A DNA stretch of 64,000 bases from an uncultured Erythrobacter sp. (lineage in GTDB: Bacteria; Pseudomonadota; Alphaproteobacteria; Sphingomonadales; Sphingomonadaceae), in NCBI GenBank assembly GCA_947503275.1, contig CANNCZ010000002.1:1-64000 (forward strand), read 5' to 3'. The number at the start of each line of letters is the position of its first letter. The first letter of the stretch is position 1. Below are positions 36,548-44,881 of this stretch, piece by piece. The translations under genes and the position numbers were made by a program. The notes beneath the pieces were generated by a model. The model was given only the letters and a program-made list of their open reading frames with translations. It had not been told where the DNA came from and did no database searches.

Positions 36548-38927
36548 GGCTTCCCGTCCCCAGTTCAAACCCCACGGTTATTGACGCATTATTCTCAAAT
36601 TGACTGTGCTCTAAAGAAGTAATTTTGACTGTCGCATTTTCCTCATGCGCCTTGAGTATACGATTGGTTATTGCAAGACCCAGGCCCTGACCCGCTCTAT
36701 AATGGTATCCCTTGGGGGTTCCTTGGCGTATGCCAAGCATCATGAGGTTGTCGATCATGCCCTCTGGAATATGAATGCCTTCATTTTCGACCTGAAAAAA
36801 CCAGCGATAGTTCTTCCGATATCCATACCTTATTTCGACTCTATTACCCCTGAAGCTGTGCTTAACGGCGTTATCGAGAATATTCATCATTGCGACAACA
36901 ATAAGAATTCTGTCCGCGAAAATTAGTGGATAGGACTCGTTGTATTCCCCAACGACGTTGATCTTGATTCCTCGCCTGTCTGCCCTCTTGTTAAAGATTT
37001 TTACTAAGTGCCCAATCGTCTTCGGAAGATTTAGGTTTATTATCTCCAGGTCAGATCTTGAAATTTTGCTTTTGGTGAGGCGATCGGCTTGAAAAATACC
37101 GCGGGTCAGATCGGTGTAGAACTTGCCGTCGGTGAGTGTTCGACGCATCTGCGGGCGAACGAAGATTTCATGGTAAGCATCTTCTGGGGAAAGCTCGCGA
37201 GACAGCATAAAGTGGTCGTGCGCTAGCTCTATGTTGTCCAAGCCGGCGGACAGGGTTGATATGACCGAATGTCCGCGCTCGAGGCTTTTCCTACGCTCCT
37301 CGCCAACGCCGCGCTGGACATGCCAAAGTCGGGACAAGTCCGAAATAATGTACTCAACCAGTTCGAAGTCTTGCTCGGTTAGTTCTGAGCTTTCGACAAA
37401 AATCGCCGCCCACGCTGAACTGAATTGGTCGCTTGCTATCCGAGCATAGCAAAACAATGAATTCGCACCCTTGGAGGTGTTGATTTCGGCCGTGTTCGCG
37501 CTCGTTATCTCCGAAATCTCGTCATCGGAAAGCTCAGATGAAAGTGGCAGCACCACTTTCGGGACGGGAGTTTGGGGAAACATCTGTTCATCTTTGACGA
37601 CGCAAACCTTTGAGATGAAATCGATTGATTGAGTGCAGTGATCAGCAAACTCGGTCAGCCACGTGTCATCCGTGCCGGATAAGCCATCTCCCGGTTCTGT
37701 CTGGACCAGTGTTGGAGGTTTCTTGAGTTCATCCAATCTTCTCTTGAACAAAAGCCATGGAAGTCTCGCTGCAATGTACTGCGCTGCAGCTGCCACGATA
37801 TACTGCTCCGTTTCCGAAAACGTGCCCCCAATATTCTTTGCGCCAACCACCGAGATAAGCTTCAAGAGAAGAACCGTCTTTGAGCTGTTGCCGCTTCGCC
37901 CATTTATGGGCGCTGATATGCAGACAATCATCATCCCTGCATGCTTTTCGACATAGCCGGACTTCAAGTCGCTTTCGTCCAGCTGGGCCGCCTTGAAATG
38001 GGCTTTCAATTCTTCTTCATCACTGACGTCAATGACACGCGCTACATGGGTTCCTGGCGCACGGAGGGTCATATCGAATTGGTCGTGGACAATTTGTCCG
38101 GGCAGAATTGTCAGATCATTGCGCCGCGATGCATTCTGGGTGTCCCAGAGACAAGTTGAGTTCGTGTTGTCGTGATTAAATTCTCTCTTGAACGCAAACA
38201 CCCGGCTACAGTTCACAATCTCCTGGATCGAACCACATGCTGTTTCGACAAACTCCTCGAGCTCGAGCTTTCGACGAAGGGATTGCACGAATTTTTCGAG
38301 GCCATCCATCGCACGCATTTTCCGTTCATTTTGAATTGCGTTCCCCCAGACCTTCAGAAGCTTGCAAGCTTGGTCAAACGTAATGCGAGGTTCAATCGAG
38401 CTGCCAATGACCTGAACGTACCCAATTGTCTCGGTCGGGTTCATGGACGGGTCTTTTCGCGGGATGAGGAAATTCAAATCCAGTCGATGAGCCTTAACAG
38501 GGTAAAAGCGTGAGCTGCTTCTGACCCTATTTGGCAGTTTGAGAAGCGGTTGAATCATGCTTTCTTCAAGTGCGGCAGACAACTTCTCTTCCACGTCGCG
38601 CGTTGGCATCGCAGCAAAGTTATCAAAGTCGACGCTGGGCAACGAGAAGGGCTTTTTCTGCCGGATGTCATCCAAAGAGGTCAGATCCAGTATCTCTGAC
38701 TCCGATGTTACAACCCATGCCGTACACCGACGCCGTTCTTCGTCCTTAGGATATCGATCTGTCAGCCAAAGGATCAGGTAGCAGTGCTGGTCAGGTGCGA
38801 CGGTGCGGCCAAAGGCACGCAAGATCTTCGCTCTGTGTTCCGATAGGCTCTGACGGGTTGTCTGGTTTGTAACGGTCTCGGCCAACTCCAGAACAGCATC
38901 GCCAAACTGATCAGTCGGTTCACCCAT
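36510..38927 (-). CDS. GAF-containing histidine kinase-like protein
   Basis: 805 residues from the ATG at 38927, preceded by AGGGA; it overlaps the upstream stop by 8 bp (ATGGGTGA). A GAF-like domain begins near residues 215-240 (LRRKLELEEFVETACGSIQEIVNCSRVFAF) and a second GAF-like region seems to lie before the kinase core. The C-terminal 180 residues are a GHKL ATPase: N box MMNILDNAVKHS, G1-like VENEGIHIPEG and G2 GQGLGLAITNRI. A clear H box is missing; His in ERGHSVIS is the best candidate. No transmembrane helix, so it is a cytosolic sensor. It may sense phage or stress and feed the receiver-like protein. Confidence 0.8.
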   Translation of the reverse strand: MGEPTDQFGDAVLELAETVTNQTTRQSLSEHRAKILRAFGRTVAPDQHCYLILWLTDRYPKDEERRRCTAWVVTSESEILDLTSLDDIRQKKPFSLPSVDFDNFAAMPTRDVEEKLSAALEESMIQPLLKLPNRVRSSSRFYPVKAHRLDLNFLIPRKDPSMNPTETIGYVQVIGSSIEPRITFDQACKLLKVWGNAIQNERKMRAMDGLEKFVQSLRRKLELEEFVETACGSIQEIVNCSRVFAFKREFNHDNTNSTCLWDTQNASRRNDLTILPGQIVHDQFDMTLRAPGTHVARVIDVSDEEELKAHFKAAQLDESDLKSGYVEKHAGMMIVCISAPINGRSGNSSKTVLLLKLISVVGAKNIGGTFSETEQYIVAAAAQYIAARLPWLLFKRRLDELKKPPTLVQTEPGDGLSGTDDTWLTEFADHCTQSIDFISKVCVVKDEQMFPQTPVPKVVLPLSSELSDDEISEITSANTAEINTSKGANSLFCYARIASDQFSSAWAAIFVESSELTEQDFELVEYIISDLSRLWHVQRGVGEERRKSLERGHSVISTLSAGLDNIELAHDHFMLSRELSPEDAYHEIFVRPQMRRTLTDGKFYTDLTRGIFQADRLTKSKISRSDLEIINLNLPKTIGHLVKIFNKRADRRGIKINVVGEYNESYPLIFADRILIVVAMMNILDNAVKHSFRGNRVEIRYGYRKNYRWFFQVENEGIHIPEGMIDNLMMLGIRQGTPKGYHYRAGQGLGLAITNRILKAHEENATVKITSLEHSQFENNASITVGFELGTGSRGKHIQNNPFRR

Positions 38928-39534
38928 CGGCAAGTCCCTTTGCTTCAATGACGCATTTACAATCGAGAGCTGATTGAGCAGCCGGCTTCACTAAGCCTTC
39001 TCCCATCAGAAAAAGGACTGGAAAAAAGAACAAAACTGCAGGCGCGAGCGAGAAATATCCGTTTTTGAGAAGTGTGTATTTTCTCGAGCAAATACGCGCA
39101 ATGTCATGACAGTGGTGTAATTGTTCCTCGGCAATTTCGGCGGGTTCAACCGTTTTTAGGGCATCAATGTATTCATCTGAGGTCTCAAATTTGGCTATAG
39201 CAATGAAAGAGACGATGCGCTCATTTGACAATGTACTGAGGCGGGGGAAGATGATTGAAGCGAAGATAGCCGCGGAGAATGTCAGAAGAGCTGCAGTGAC
39301 GTAGCAAAGCGCCTTTATGACTGGCTGACCCTCCAACAACAGAAGGCGAAAGTCCTCGGCATTGGCAAGGTAAGCAAGCAAACCTGCACTTAGTGTAAAT
39401 CCGAAGCCGGCTTTTGCGTCAGCAAACGCGATCTGGTTGCCGATGTATTCATCTATGTATTCGGCGAATGAGCTCAAATCCTGTTCGGAGCCTTCGCCAA
39501 ACCCTGTAGATTCTTTACTCTCAGTTCTGTCCAT
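38920..39534 (-). CDS. DUF5706/PycTM-like membrane effector candidate
   Basis: 204 residues, ATG at 39534 with GGAGA ahead. The hallmark FAEYIDEYIGNQIAFADAKAGFGFTLSAGLLAYL (residues 23-56) has the conserved A-D-x-K-A at the mouth of the first membrane helix. Helices lie near 43-58, 74-96 (ending IIFPRLS) and 160-177. This is the pattern of DUF5706 proteins, which include the PycTM effectors of Pycsar; these bind a cyclic pyrimidine and disrupt the inner membrane. It is the first gene of the four-gene operon. Effector role is inference from family and context. Confidence 0.7.
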   Translation of the reverse strand: MDRTESKESTGFGEGSEQDLSSFAEYIDEYIGNQIAFADAKAGFGFTLSAGLLAYLANAEDFRLLLLEGQPVIKALCYVTAALLTFSAAIFASIIFPRLSTLSNERIVSFIAIAKFETSDEYIDALKTVEPAEIAEEQLHHCHDIARICSRKYTLLKNGYFSLAPAVLFFFPVLFLMGEGLVKPAAQSALDCKCVIEAKGLADG

Positions 39535-39741
39535 GCTCTCCGGGTCTCTGACACTCTTGCAGGTTAAGCTTAGACTTCCTGGCAGTAATATCCAGTCGAT
39601 TTTCCAGTTTTCGCCGTCTCAATTCGCAAGTGGCTGAAGTTCGATTTGGGTGATGTCAATGAACACCTTGGACACCAGGGAAGACACTTATGTGTGGATT
39701 TGTGTCAAACGCTGAAAGCTGCGCTCCGATCTACTAGAGAT

Positions 39742-39785
39742 CATAATCCGCGTGTCCGGGGGTCCGAGTCCCTCGTCCGCTACCA
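39742..39785 (+). repeat. tRNA 3'-half repeat, attachment-site-like (right)
   Basis: 44 bases starting CATAATCCGCG and ending GTCCGCTACCA, with GGGGG-TCCGAGT-CCCTC as T arm. It is the better-preserved of the two copies. No 5' tRNA half precedes it. Confidence 0.65.
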
Positions 39786-39795
39786 TTTTTTGGGG

Positions 39796-40047
39796 TCATT
39801 GGCCTCCCACATGGACGAGGGAAAGGATCATGGCTTCGAAAGCCTCGTATTCACTCGTGCTAGGAGCGGCTACTTCAAAGTGGCCGCTATTCCCAAATAC
39901 CCTGATGTTAAAGTTATCATCTGCCGTTGCTGCTGCATGATAGGCAGATTGCGTGTCCGCCAACGGGTCGTGAGCGGAATGGCCGTTTTTGGTGTATTCG
40001 AAGTCACAAGCTGACAGTTGAGTTCTGACCCACAAACTCATGTTCAT
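39796..40047 (-). CDS. Possible small protein
   Basis: 83 residues from the ATG at 40047. The C-terminal two thirds (YTKNGHSAHDPLADTQSAYHAAATADD, FEVAAPSTSEYEAFEAMILSLV) look coding in composition, but no ribosome site or family is recognised. It lies in the 360-bp strip between the two islands and may be a remnant. Confidence 0.35.
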   Translation of the reverse strand: MNMSLWVRTQLSACDFEYTKNGHSAHDPLADTQSAYHAAATADDNFNIRVFGNSGHFEVAAPSTSEYEAFEAMILSLVHVGGQ

Positions 40048-40149
40048 AATGTACCAGAGGCACAGGGGGAGCAGTGATGAGATTTTCAGGGAGCTATTTA
40101 GGTAGCAGCCCGAGAAAATCATGATTTATCCGTATTTTTCACAGATAAG

Positions 40150-40163
40150 TGGCGGAGACGGTG
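40150..40163. repeat. Distal attachment repeat of island 2
   Basis: TGGCGGAGACGGTG, an exact copy of the 3' terminus of the tRNA-Ser gene (reverse complement) at 50771-50784, just upstream of the integrase gene. Confidence 0.65.
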
Positions 40164-40324
40164 TCCGCCTAACAATCATCCACCCCTTGACACTAGTGCC
40201 TTATTTAGCAGTTTTAATACAGTGGTTTAGATCTCTAGCAATCCGTCACTTTCCGACGCTTTCCGCTTGTGGATGTCCTAAACCGTGCTATTATATGGCC
40301 ACCCTTTGGGACATCGGAGCCGAA

Positions 40325-41677
40325 ATGCCGCGCAAACTTCACAATGCCCTCACCCCTGTAACGGTTCGCAATGCGAAGCCGGGTGTGAGCAAGGACGGCA
40401 AAGAGTATGTGAAACGCTATGCGGACGGTGGAGGCCTCTACCTTCAGGTTAAGCCTGGTGGCGCGCGTAGCTGGGTCTGGCGCGGCACGGTTGCTGGTGA
40501 GGTGCGGCTGGTAGGACTAGGCAGCGCAGCGGGCGCAAATGCCATCACATTGGCGAATGCTCGCGAGAATGCCCGCGACAAGTCCAAAGAGGCCGCGTCT
40601 GGCGTTGTGCCGGTGTCTGATCGCCGCAAGCTACAACGAGAAGCCAGTGCGGCACATCAAGCGGCGAGGATAGCGGGCACTACGTTTCGGGATGCAGCCG
40701 AGAGCTTTCTCGAGATGAATGAGGATGGCTGGAAAAACGATAAGCACCGCAAGCAATGGCGCTCGACTCTCAAAACCTACGTCTATGAGCATTTCGGCGA
40801 CTTGCCAGTGAGTGAGGTTGCGACTGAGCACGTCCTAGCAGCGTTAAAGCCGATCTGGCGCGATAAGCCTGAGACCGCCAGCCGGTTGCGCGGTCGCATT
40901 GAGCGGATCTTGGACGCCGCGAAGGTGGAGGGCTTGCGAGAGGGTGAGAACCCGGCGCGATGGCGCGGACACCTTGAGCATAGCCTGACAAAGCCGAGCA
41001 AGGCCAAGCAACGCCGCAATGAGCGGCTGGGTAAAGCGGCACACCATGCAGCGATGCCTTACCCGCAACTCCCCGCATTCATCGAGACGTTACGTGCGCA
41101 AGAGGGAATCGGCGCGATGGCCCTAGAGTTCACGATTCTGACAGCCTCCCGCACGGGTGAAACCATTGGTGCGAAGTGGCGCGAGGTTGATCTGGATAAG
41201 GCGCTTTGGACGATCCCAGCCGAGAGAATGAAGGCCAATGCGGAGCATACCGTGCCGCTATCTGATCGAGCTATCGAAGTTTTGAAACGCGTCCACCCTC
41301 TTGCCAAGGCCAAGGCGGACCCTGCCAACCGTTCGCTTTTTCCCTCATACCACGGTGGAGCCCTGACAAATATGGCGATGCTAATGCAGCTACGGCGGCT
41401 GGTTGCATCTAGAGGGACTGGGCCAAGCCTCACGGTTCACGGCTTCCGCTCCAGCTTCCGAGATTGGGCAGCGGAGAGCACAGGCTTTTCTCATCAAGTG
41501 TGCGAGATGGCCCTCGCTCACACCATCGGAAACAAGGCCGAGGCCGCTTATCGGCGCGGCGCGCTCTTACCTAAGCGGCGCAAGCTCATGCAAGCATGGG
41601 CGGACTATTGCGATGGGCAAACGGTGGCTGATGTCGAGGCGGGCAACGTTATGCCGATCAGAGCGAGCGCCAGTTGA
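40325..41677 (+). CDS. P4-type tyrosine integrase
   Basis: 450 residues from the ATG at 40325; the open frame extends upstream without likely coding. The N-terminal DUF4102-type arm domain (LTPVTVRNAKPG, RYADGGGLYLQVKPGGARSWVWR) precedes a core-binding domain and the catalytic domain. Catalytic residues are visible: Arg276 (TASRTGE), His372 and Arg375 (HGFRSSFRDW), His399 (ALAHTIG) and Tyr409 (AAYRRG). Such integrases act at tRNA 3' ends, consistent with the tRNA-Ser repeat. Confidence 0.95.
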   Translation: MPRKLHNALTPVTVRNAKPGVSKDGKEYVKRYADGGGLYLQVKPGGARSWVWRGTVAGEVRLVGLGSAAGANAITLANARENARDKSKEAASGVVPVSDRRKLQREASAAHQAARIAGTTFRDAAESFLEMNEDGWKNDKHRKQWRSTLKTYVYEHFGDLPVSEVATEHVLAALKPIWRDKPETASRLRGRIERILDAAKVEGLREGENPARWRGHLEHSLTKPSKAKQRRNERLGKAAHHAAMPYPQLPAFIETLRAQEGIGAMALEFTILTASRTGETIGAKWREVDLDKALWTIPAERMKANAEHTVPLSDRAIEVLKRVHPLAKAKADPANRSLFPSYHGGALTNMAMLMQLRRLVASRGTGPSLTVHGFRSSFRDWAAESTGFSHQVCEMALAHTIGNKAEAAYRRGALLPKRRKLMQAWADYCDGQTVADVEAGNVMPIRASAS

Positions 41678-41790
41678 AAAACAATCAGAGAATATCAAGC
41701 GCTCAGCCTTTGGGGGACTGCATCACTCTGAAATTTGACGGGCGCTAACCGAGTTCCCATGTAATGCTTAGCGCAAAGCATGGAGAATTT

Positions 41791-42036
41791 ATGGCGGAAC
41801 TTCGACACCGATTTTTCTATCACGAAAAGGGAAACCACGATGAGCGGTGGCACTACCTTGCGCGGGACACAGAAACTGGCGAAGTTTGGATCGTCAATGG
41901 GTATGCTCCGATGGGTGAAGAATATCACGAGAGCACTTCAAGCATCGAAGAATTTCTCACCGTCGACAACAGTTCGGCTAGAAGCAATCTGCTCACCTTG
42001 ATTGGCTCACTCATTCCGGACGAAGCCAATGCCTAA
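41791..42036 (+). CDS. Small hypothetical protein of island 2
   Basis: 81 residues from the ATG at 41791, with GGAGAA ahead. Sequence MAELRHRFFYHEKGNHDERW, then RDTETGEVWIVNGYAPM and an acidic end; beta-rich, soluble. Its stop overlaps the start of the next broken gene by 8 bp. Family not recognised. Confidence 0.6.
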   Translation: MAELRHRFFYHEKGNHDERWHYLARDTETGEVWIVNGYAPMGEEYHESTSSIEEFLTVDNSSARSNLLTLIGSLIPDEANA

Positions 42037-42268
42037 AGGCCCGAAAGGACAAAAATGACCTGCTGATGTTGTCAGCAACGCCGTGCGCGTCATGAACGTG
42101 CTCACTGGCGAAGCTGATGATGAATCGCCAGACGATGGCAAAGACAAAGCCGCGCAGGCTATGGGCAAGAAGGGTGGAAAAGCGCGGGCCGCGTCCATGA
42201 CAGCGGAGCGGCGCAAAGAGATCGCCCGCAAAGCCGCTGAGAAACGGTGGTCAGCGAAGGAGACTTGA
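42029..42268 (+). pseudogene. KGG-motif basic protein with in-frame TGA
   Basis: Starting at the ATG at 42029, the reading is MPKGPKGQK then TGA (42056-42058), and the same frame goes on with PADVVSNAVRVMNVLTGEAD and the basic GKKGGKARAASMTAERRKEIARKAAEKRW to TGA. This family usually reads KRPADV here, so an Arg codon CGA seems to have become TGA. A shorter product from GTG at 42083 or ATG at 42092 remains possible. The family is a small nucleic-acid-binding-like protein common near phage and plasmid genes. Confidence 0.6.
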
Positions 42269-42324
42269 CCCAGGTTGTGATTCTGATTATTAATTAATTT
42301 TGAGAATCGCAACGTGAGGTTTCT

Positions 42325-42978
42325 ATGCCCGGCCTAGTTTTGATCGAAGACTTTGAGGTGGTCCCCGAATTAGAGGCAATGCTGCTTCCTCGGGAGGTCA
42401 TGCTGGACATTTTTGACATGGCTGCAGGTGAATGGGCGAGGGTCAACTCAGACGATCCTGTCGAGACGGGGCTTTATGAAATGCGCCGCTGGATGACCCG
42501 TTATCTTCGCACTGATGTCCGTCTGGCCGAGCTGGGTTGGACGTCGTGTAAAGCGGGTCAAATTGAGGGGATTCGTCATGACGGCCTCCGCAAGAAGCTC
42601 ATTTTTGCCAATACGGATCAACGGACTGGTGTACCAAGCAAAAGGCCAAGCAATGTGTCGCAGAAGGGCCCACGTACGAAATCTTTGACAGAGAGTAATC
42701 TGAGGGCTGATGCGCCTGATATGTATGGCTATTCTGGAGTAGAGGCTGATGATCCGATTTTGTCGTATGATTTTTGGTGCTTTTGCGGGCACATAAGCGA
42801 CGAAAAGATGTCTGCTGAAATTTCGCGGCCAATTGAGGTGACAGACGGTTATCTTCGGGATTATTCGAAGCGCATTATGTTGATTGAACCACAAGAGTAT
42901 CGTGGATCGGGGAGGACAGCGCCAGTGCCAGAAGAATTTGCAGATATTGAAACGCCTACGATAACCGCCAAGGCGTAA
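42325..42978 (+). CDS. Hypothetical protein paired with ImmA/IrrE gene
   Basis: 217 residues; no recognised domain. It contains LLPREVMLDIFDMAAGEWARVN, WMTRYLRTDVRLAELGWTSCKAGQIEGIR and a Cys pair in DFWCFCGH. It ends one base before the XRE-ImmA/IrrE gene, so both are surely cotranscribed and perhaps form a functional pair of regulator/toxin type. Confidence 0.6.
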   Translation: MPGLVLIEDFEVVPELEAMLLPREVMLDIFDMAAGEWARVNSDDPVETGLYEMRRWMTRYLRTDVRLAELGWTSCKAGQIEGIRHDGLRKKLIFANTDQRTGVPSKRPSNVSQKGPRTKSLTESNLRADAPDMYGYSGVEADDPILSYDFWCFCGHISDEKMSAEISRPIEVTDGYLRDYSKRIMLIEPQEYRGSGRTAPVPEEFADIETPTITAKA

Positions 42979-42979
42979 G

Positions 42980-44080
42980 ATGTTCAATCCTGAGAGACTG
43001 ACCATCGCCCGCGAACGCAGGGCGATGACCAAGAAAGGAGTCGCTGAGGAAATCGGCGTCTCCACAAACACAATCTTGCGCTACGAAGCTGGCGAAATTG
43101 AACCGACTGCTGAAAACCTTGAGAAGCTTGCTGCCGCGCTCAGCTTTCCCGAGGAGTTTTTCTTGGGTGGTGATGTGGACATGCCTCTCATGTCAAATGC
43201 CAGTTTTCGTGGTCTGGCGAGTAAGACAGAGAAGGTCATGAAAGCTGCCCTTCAGTCGGGGACTTTGTCTTATATCTTCGATGATTGGATTTCAGATCGC
43301 TACGATAGGGCCAGCGTCCAACTGCCTGAGTATCCTGCTGAGATGGAGCCTCAAGTCGCTGCAAAGCTCTTAAGAGAAGAATGGAAATTAGGCCACAAGC
43401 CGATTGAAAACATGGTGCATCTTATGGAGGCTAAGGGCATTCGTGTCTTCTCCCTGGCCGAAAACAACAAAGATATAGATGCCTTTTCCGTTTGGCGTGA
43501 TGACATTCCATACGTTTTTCTAAATCGCTTCAAGTCTGCGGAGCGCAGTCGCTTTGATGCGGCACACGAGCTTTGTCATCTGTGCCTACACAAGCATGGT
43601 GGCGCTGCTGCGGAGAAGAAAAATAGTCCAATTGAGCGTGATGCTAACTCTTTTGCGGGTGCCTTTTTGATGCCGGATGAGGACGTTCGTGCGATTGTAA
43701 AACGTCAGATTTACAGTGTTGACGATCTATTGCCTTACAAAAAGAGATGGCGAGTGGCCGCTGTTGCCTTGGCATATCGTCTATTCGAACTGGGCATTAT
43801 TCCCAAAAGCCGTAGCAACTCCTTCTATGTTGATATGTCTCGTAGAGGATGGCTCAAGAGCGAACCTGGCGGAATTTCACGAGAACAGTCCAGCGTTTGG
43901 CAACAGGTCTTTGATGATCTGAGGGCAAAGGGAATTTCGAAATTCGACATATCACAATCTACCGGATTGCCTTTGAAGGAAATTGAAGACGCTCTTTTCG
44001 GTCTGGCAAACATGATTTCGATTGATGGGACTGGATATAGAACTGAGCGAAAGACCTCTCACCTTCACCTAGTAAACTGA
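42980..44080 (+). CDS. XRE regulator fused to ImmA/IrrE metallopeptidase
   Basis: 366 residues. An XRE helix-turn-helix opens the protein (RERRAMTKKGVAEEIGVSTNTILRYEAGEIEPT). The metallopeptidase domain has the zinc motif H196-E-L-C-H200 inside FDAAHELCHLCLHKHG and the later EANSFAGAFLMP-like stretch (RDANSFAGAFLMPDED). ImmA-type proteases cleave phage repressors, and such fusions regulate integrative elements. Its 3' end overlaps the convergent XRE gene by 16 bp. Confidence 0.9.
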   Translation: MFNPERLTIARERRAMTKKGVAEEIGVSTNTILRYEAGEIEPTAENLEKLAAALSFPEEFFLGGDVDMPLMSNASFRGLASKTEKVMKAALQSGTLSYIFDDWISDRYDRASVQLPEYPAEMEPQVAAKLLREEWKLGHKPIENMVHLMEAKGIRVFSLAENNKDIDAFSVWRDDIPYVFLNRFKSAERSRFDAAHELCHLCLHKHGGAAAEKKNSPIERDANSFAGAFLMPDEDVRAIVKRQIYSVDDLLPYKKRWRVAAVALAYRLFELGIIPKSRSNSFYVDMSRRGWLKSEPGGISREQSSVWQQVFDDLRAKGISKFDISQSTGLPLKEIEDALFGLANMISIDGTGYRTERKTSHLHLVN

Positions 44081-44325
44081 ACTAATTTGCTGGCAGTGAC
44101 GCGCTTTGTTGCTGTAACCCCAAGGCGGCCTGTCCCCTTGCTTGCAGTAAACTCAACGCCCTTGGCCTCGAGCGCATGGCGCATGGCTTCCACGGTAGAT
44201 TGCGCTACCGGATCGCCCTTTTCGAAGCGCTGAGCGGTTATGCGTGATATGCCAGCCAAGTCCGCCAGATCGTGCAGATTGAGCTTCAATGCGGCTCGCG
44301 CCATTCGTGATTGTATCGGTTCCAT
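44065..44325 (-). CDS. Small XRE-family repressor
   Basis: 86 residues from the ATG at 44325. Helix-turn-helix: MARAALKLNLHDLADLAGISRITAQRFEKGDPVAQSTVEAMRHALEAKGVEF, the layout of prophage repressors. Two 17-bp palindromes with TGATAC half-sites lie between it and the divergent gene at 44417, one of them just upstream of its own start codon; it should repress both directions. Confidence 0.85.
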   Translation of the reverse strand: MEPIQSRMARAALKLNLHDLADLAGISRITAQRFEKGDPVAQSTVEAMRHALEAKGVEFTASKGTGRLGVTATKRVTASKLVQFTR

Positions 44326-44327
44326 GC

Positions 44328-44344
44328 TGATACAAATAGTATCA
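44328..44344. promoter_or_regulatory. XRE operator 1
   Basis: TGATAC-AAATA-GTATCA, a perfect 6-bp inverted repeat with a 5-bp spacer, directly upstream of the repressor ATG. Confidence 0.75.
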
Positions 44345-44372
44345 TTACGAGCTTGACGCAAGCCCTTGCTAG

Positions 44373-44389
44373 TGATACTTAAAGTATCA
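44373..44389. promoter_or_regulatory. XRE operator 2, overlapping a rightward promoter
   Basis: TGATAC-TTAAA-GTATCA, with the same half-sites and spacing as operator 1, 45 bp from it. A TTGACG at 44353-44358 stands 17 bp ahead of TACTTA at 44376, a possible promoter for the gene at 44417 that operator 2 would cover. Confidence 0.75.
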
Positions 44390-44416
44390 GCGGATGGATG
44401 AATGAAAGGCCGACAA

Positions 44417-44782
44417 ATGACTGAGCAAACCAATATTCCGAGCCAAGCTACATGGGCAATCGTTCTGGAGCGATTCAAGAGCGCCAAAGCAGCGAGCGAG
44501 ACGTATGCGCGCGACCATTGGCTGGCGGCTGGCACTGATGCCCCGCAAGAGGTCGACGACACTATGGACCGGCTGGCCGGCGACTTCAGCGATGCGCAGT
44601 CAGACTTGATGGCAACACCTGCGCCCGATCTGGAGGCGCTATCACACAAGCTCGACGTCGCGATGCGGTTAGAGAATGGTGACGACCCCACAATGACGGC
44701 ATGGGAGCCTGAGTTCCTTGCTCAGATCATTGCAGACTATCGCCGCTTGCTCACACCGGGGCCAGTATTGCAGGCGGCCTAA
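44417..44782 (+). CDS. Hypothetical protein of island 2
   Basis: 121 residues from the ATG at 44417. Helical and acidic (LERFKSAKAASETYARDHWLAAGTDAP, VDDTMDRLAGDFSDAQSDLM); no membrane segment or motif. Proteins of this length and style are common in sphingomonad prophage-like regions. Controlled by the divergent XRE operator region. Confidence 0.65.
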   Translation: MTEQTNIPSQATWAIVLERFKSAKAASETYARDHWLAAGTDAPQEVDDTMDRLAGDFSDAQSDLMATPAPDLEALSHKLDVAMRLENGDDPTMTAWEPEFLAQIIADYRRLLTPGPVLQAA

Positions 44783-44881
44783 GTCGTCTAACAGTTGCCG
44801 GGGATAGGGCGACGGCCCGAAAGCGCAGTCCACCCACTCGCGTTTCCCCGGCATTCTTTTGCGGGCCGCAGGGGTGCGGAA

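Larger units (their letters stand above)
34365..39785. mobile_element. Island 1: tRNA-flanked signalling/defence island
   Basis: A 5.4-kb segment bounded by two imperfect direct copies of a tRNA 3' half. Between them lies only one operon of four overlapping minus-strand genes. No integrase is inside, so it may have been mobilised by a neighbour's integrase or have lost its own. Codon use and GC are lower than in the surrounding core genes. Confidence 0.6.
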
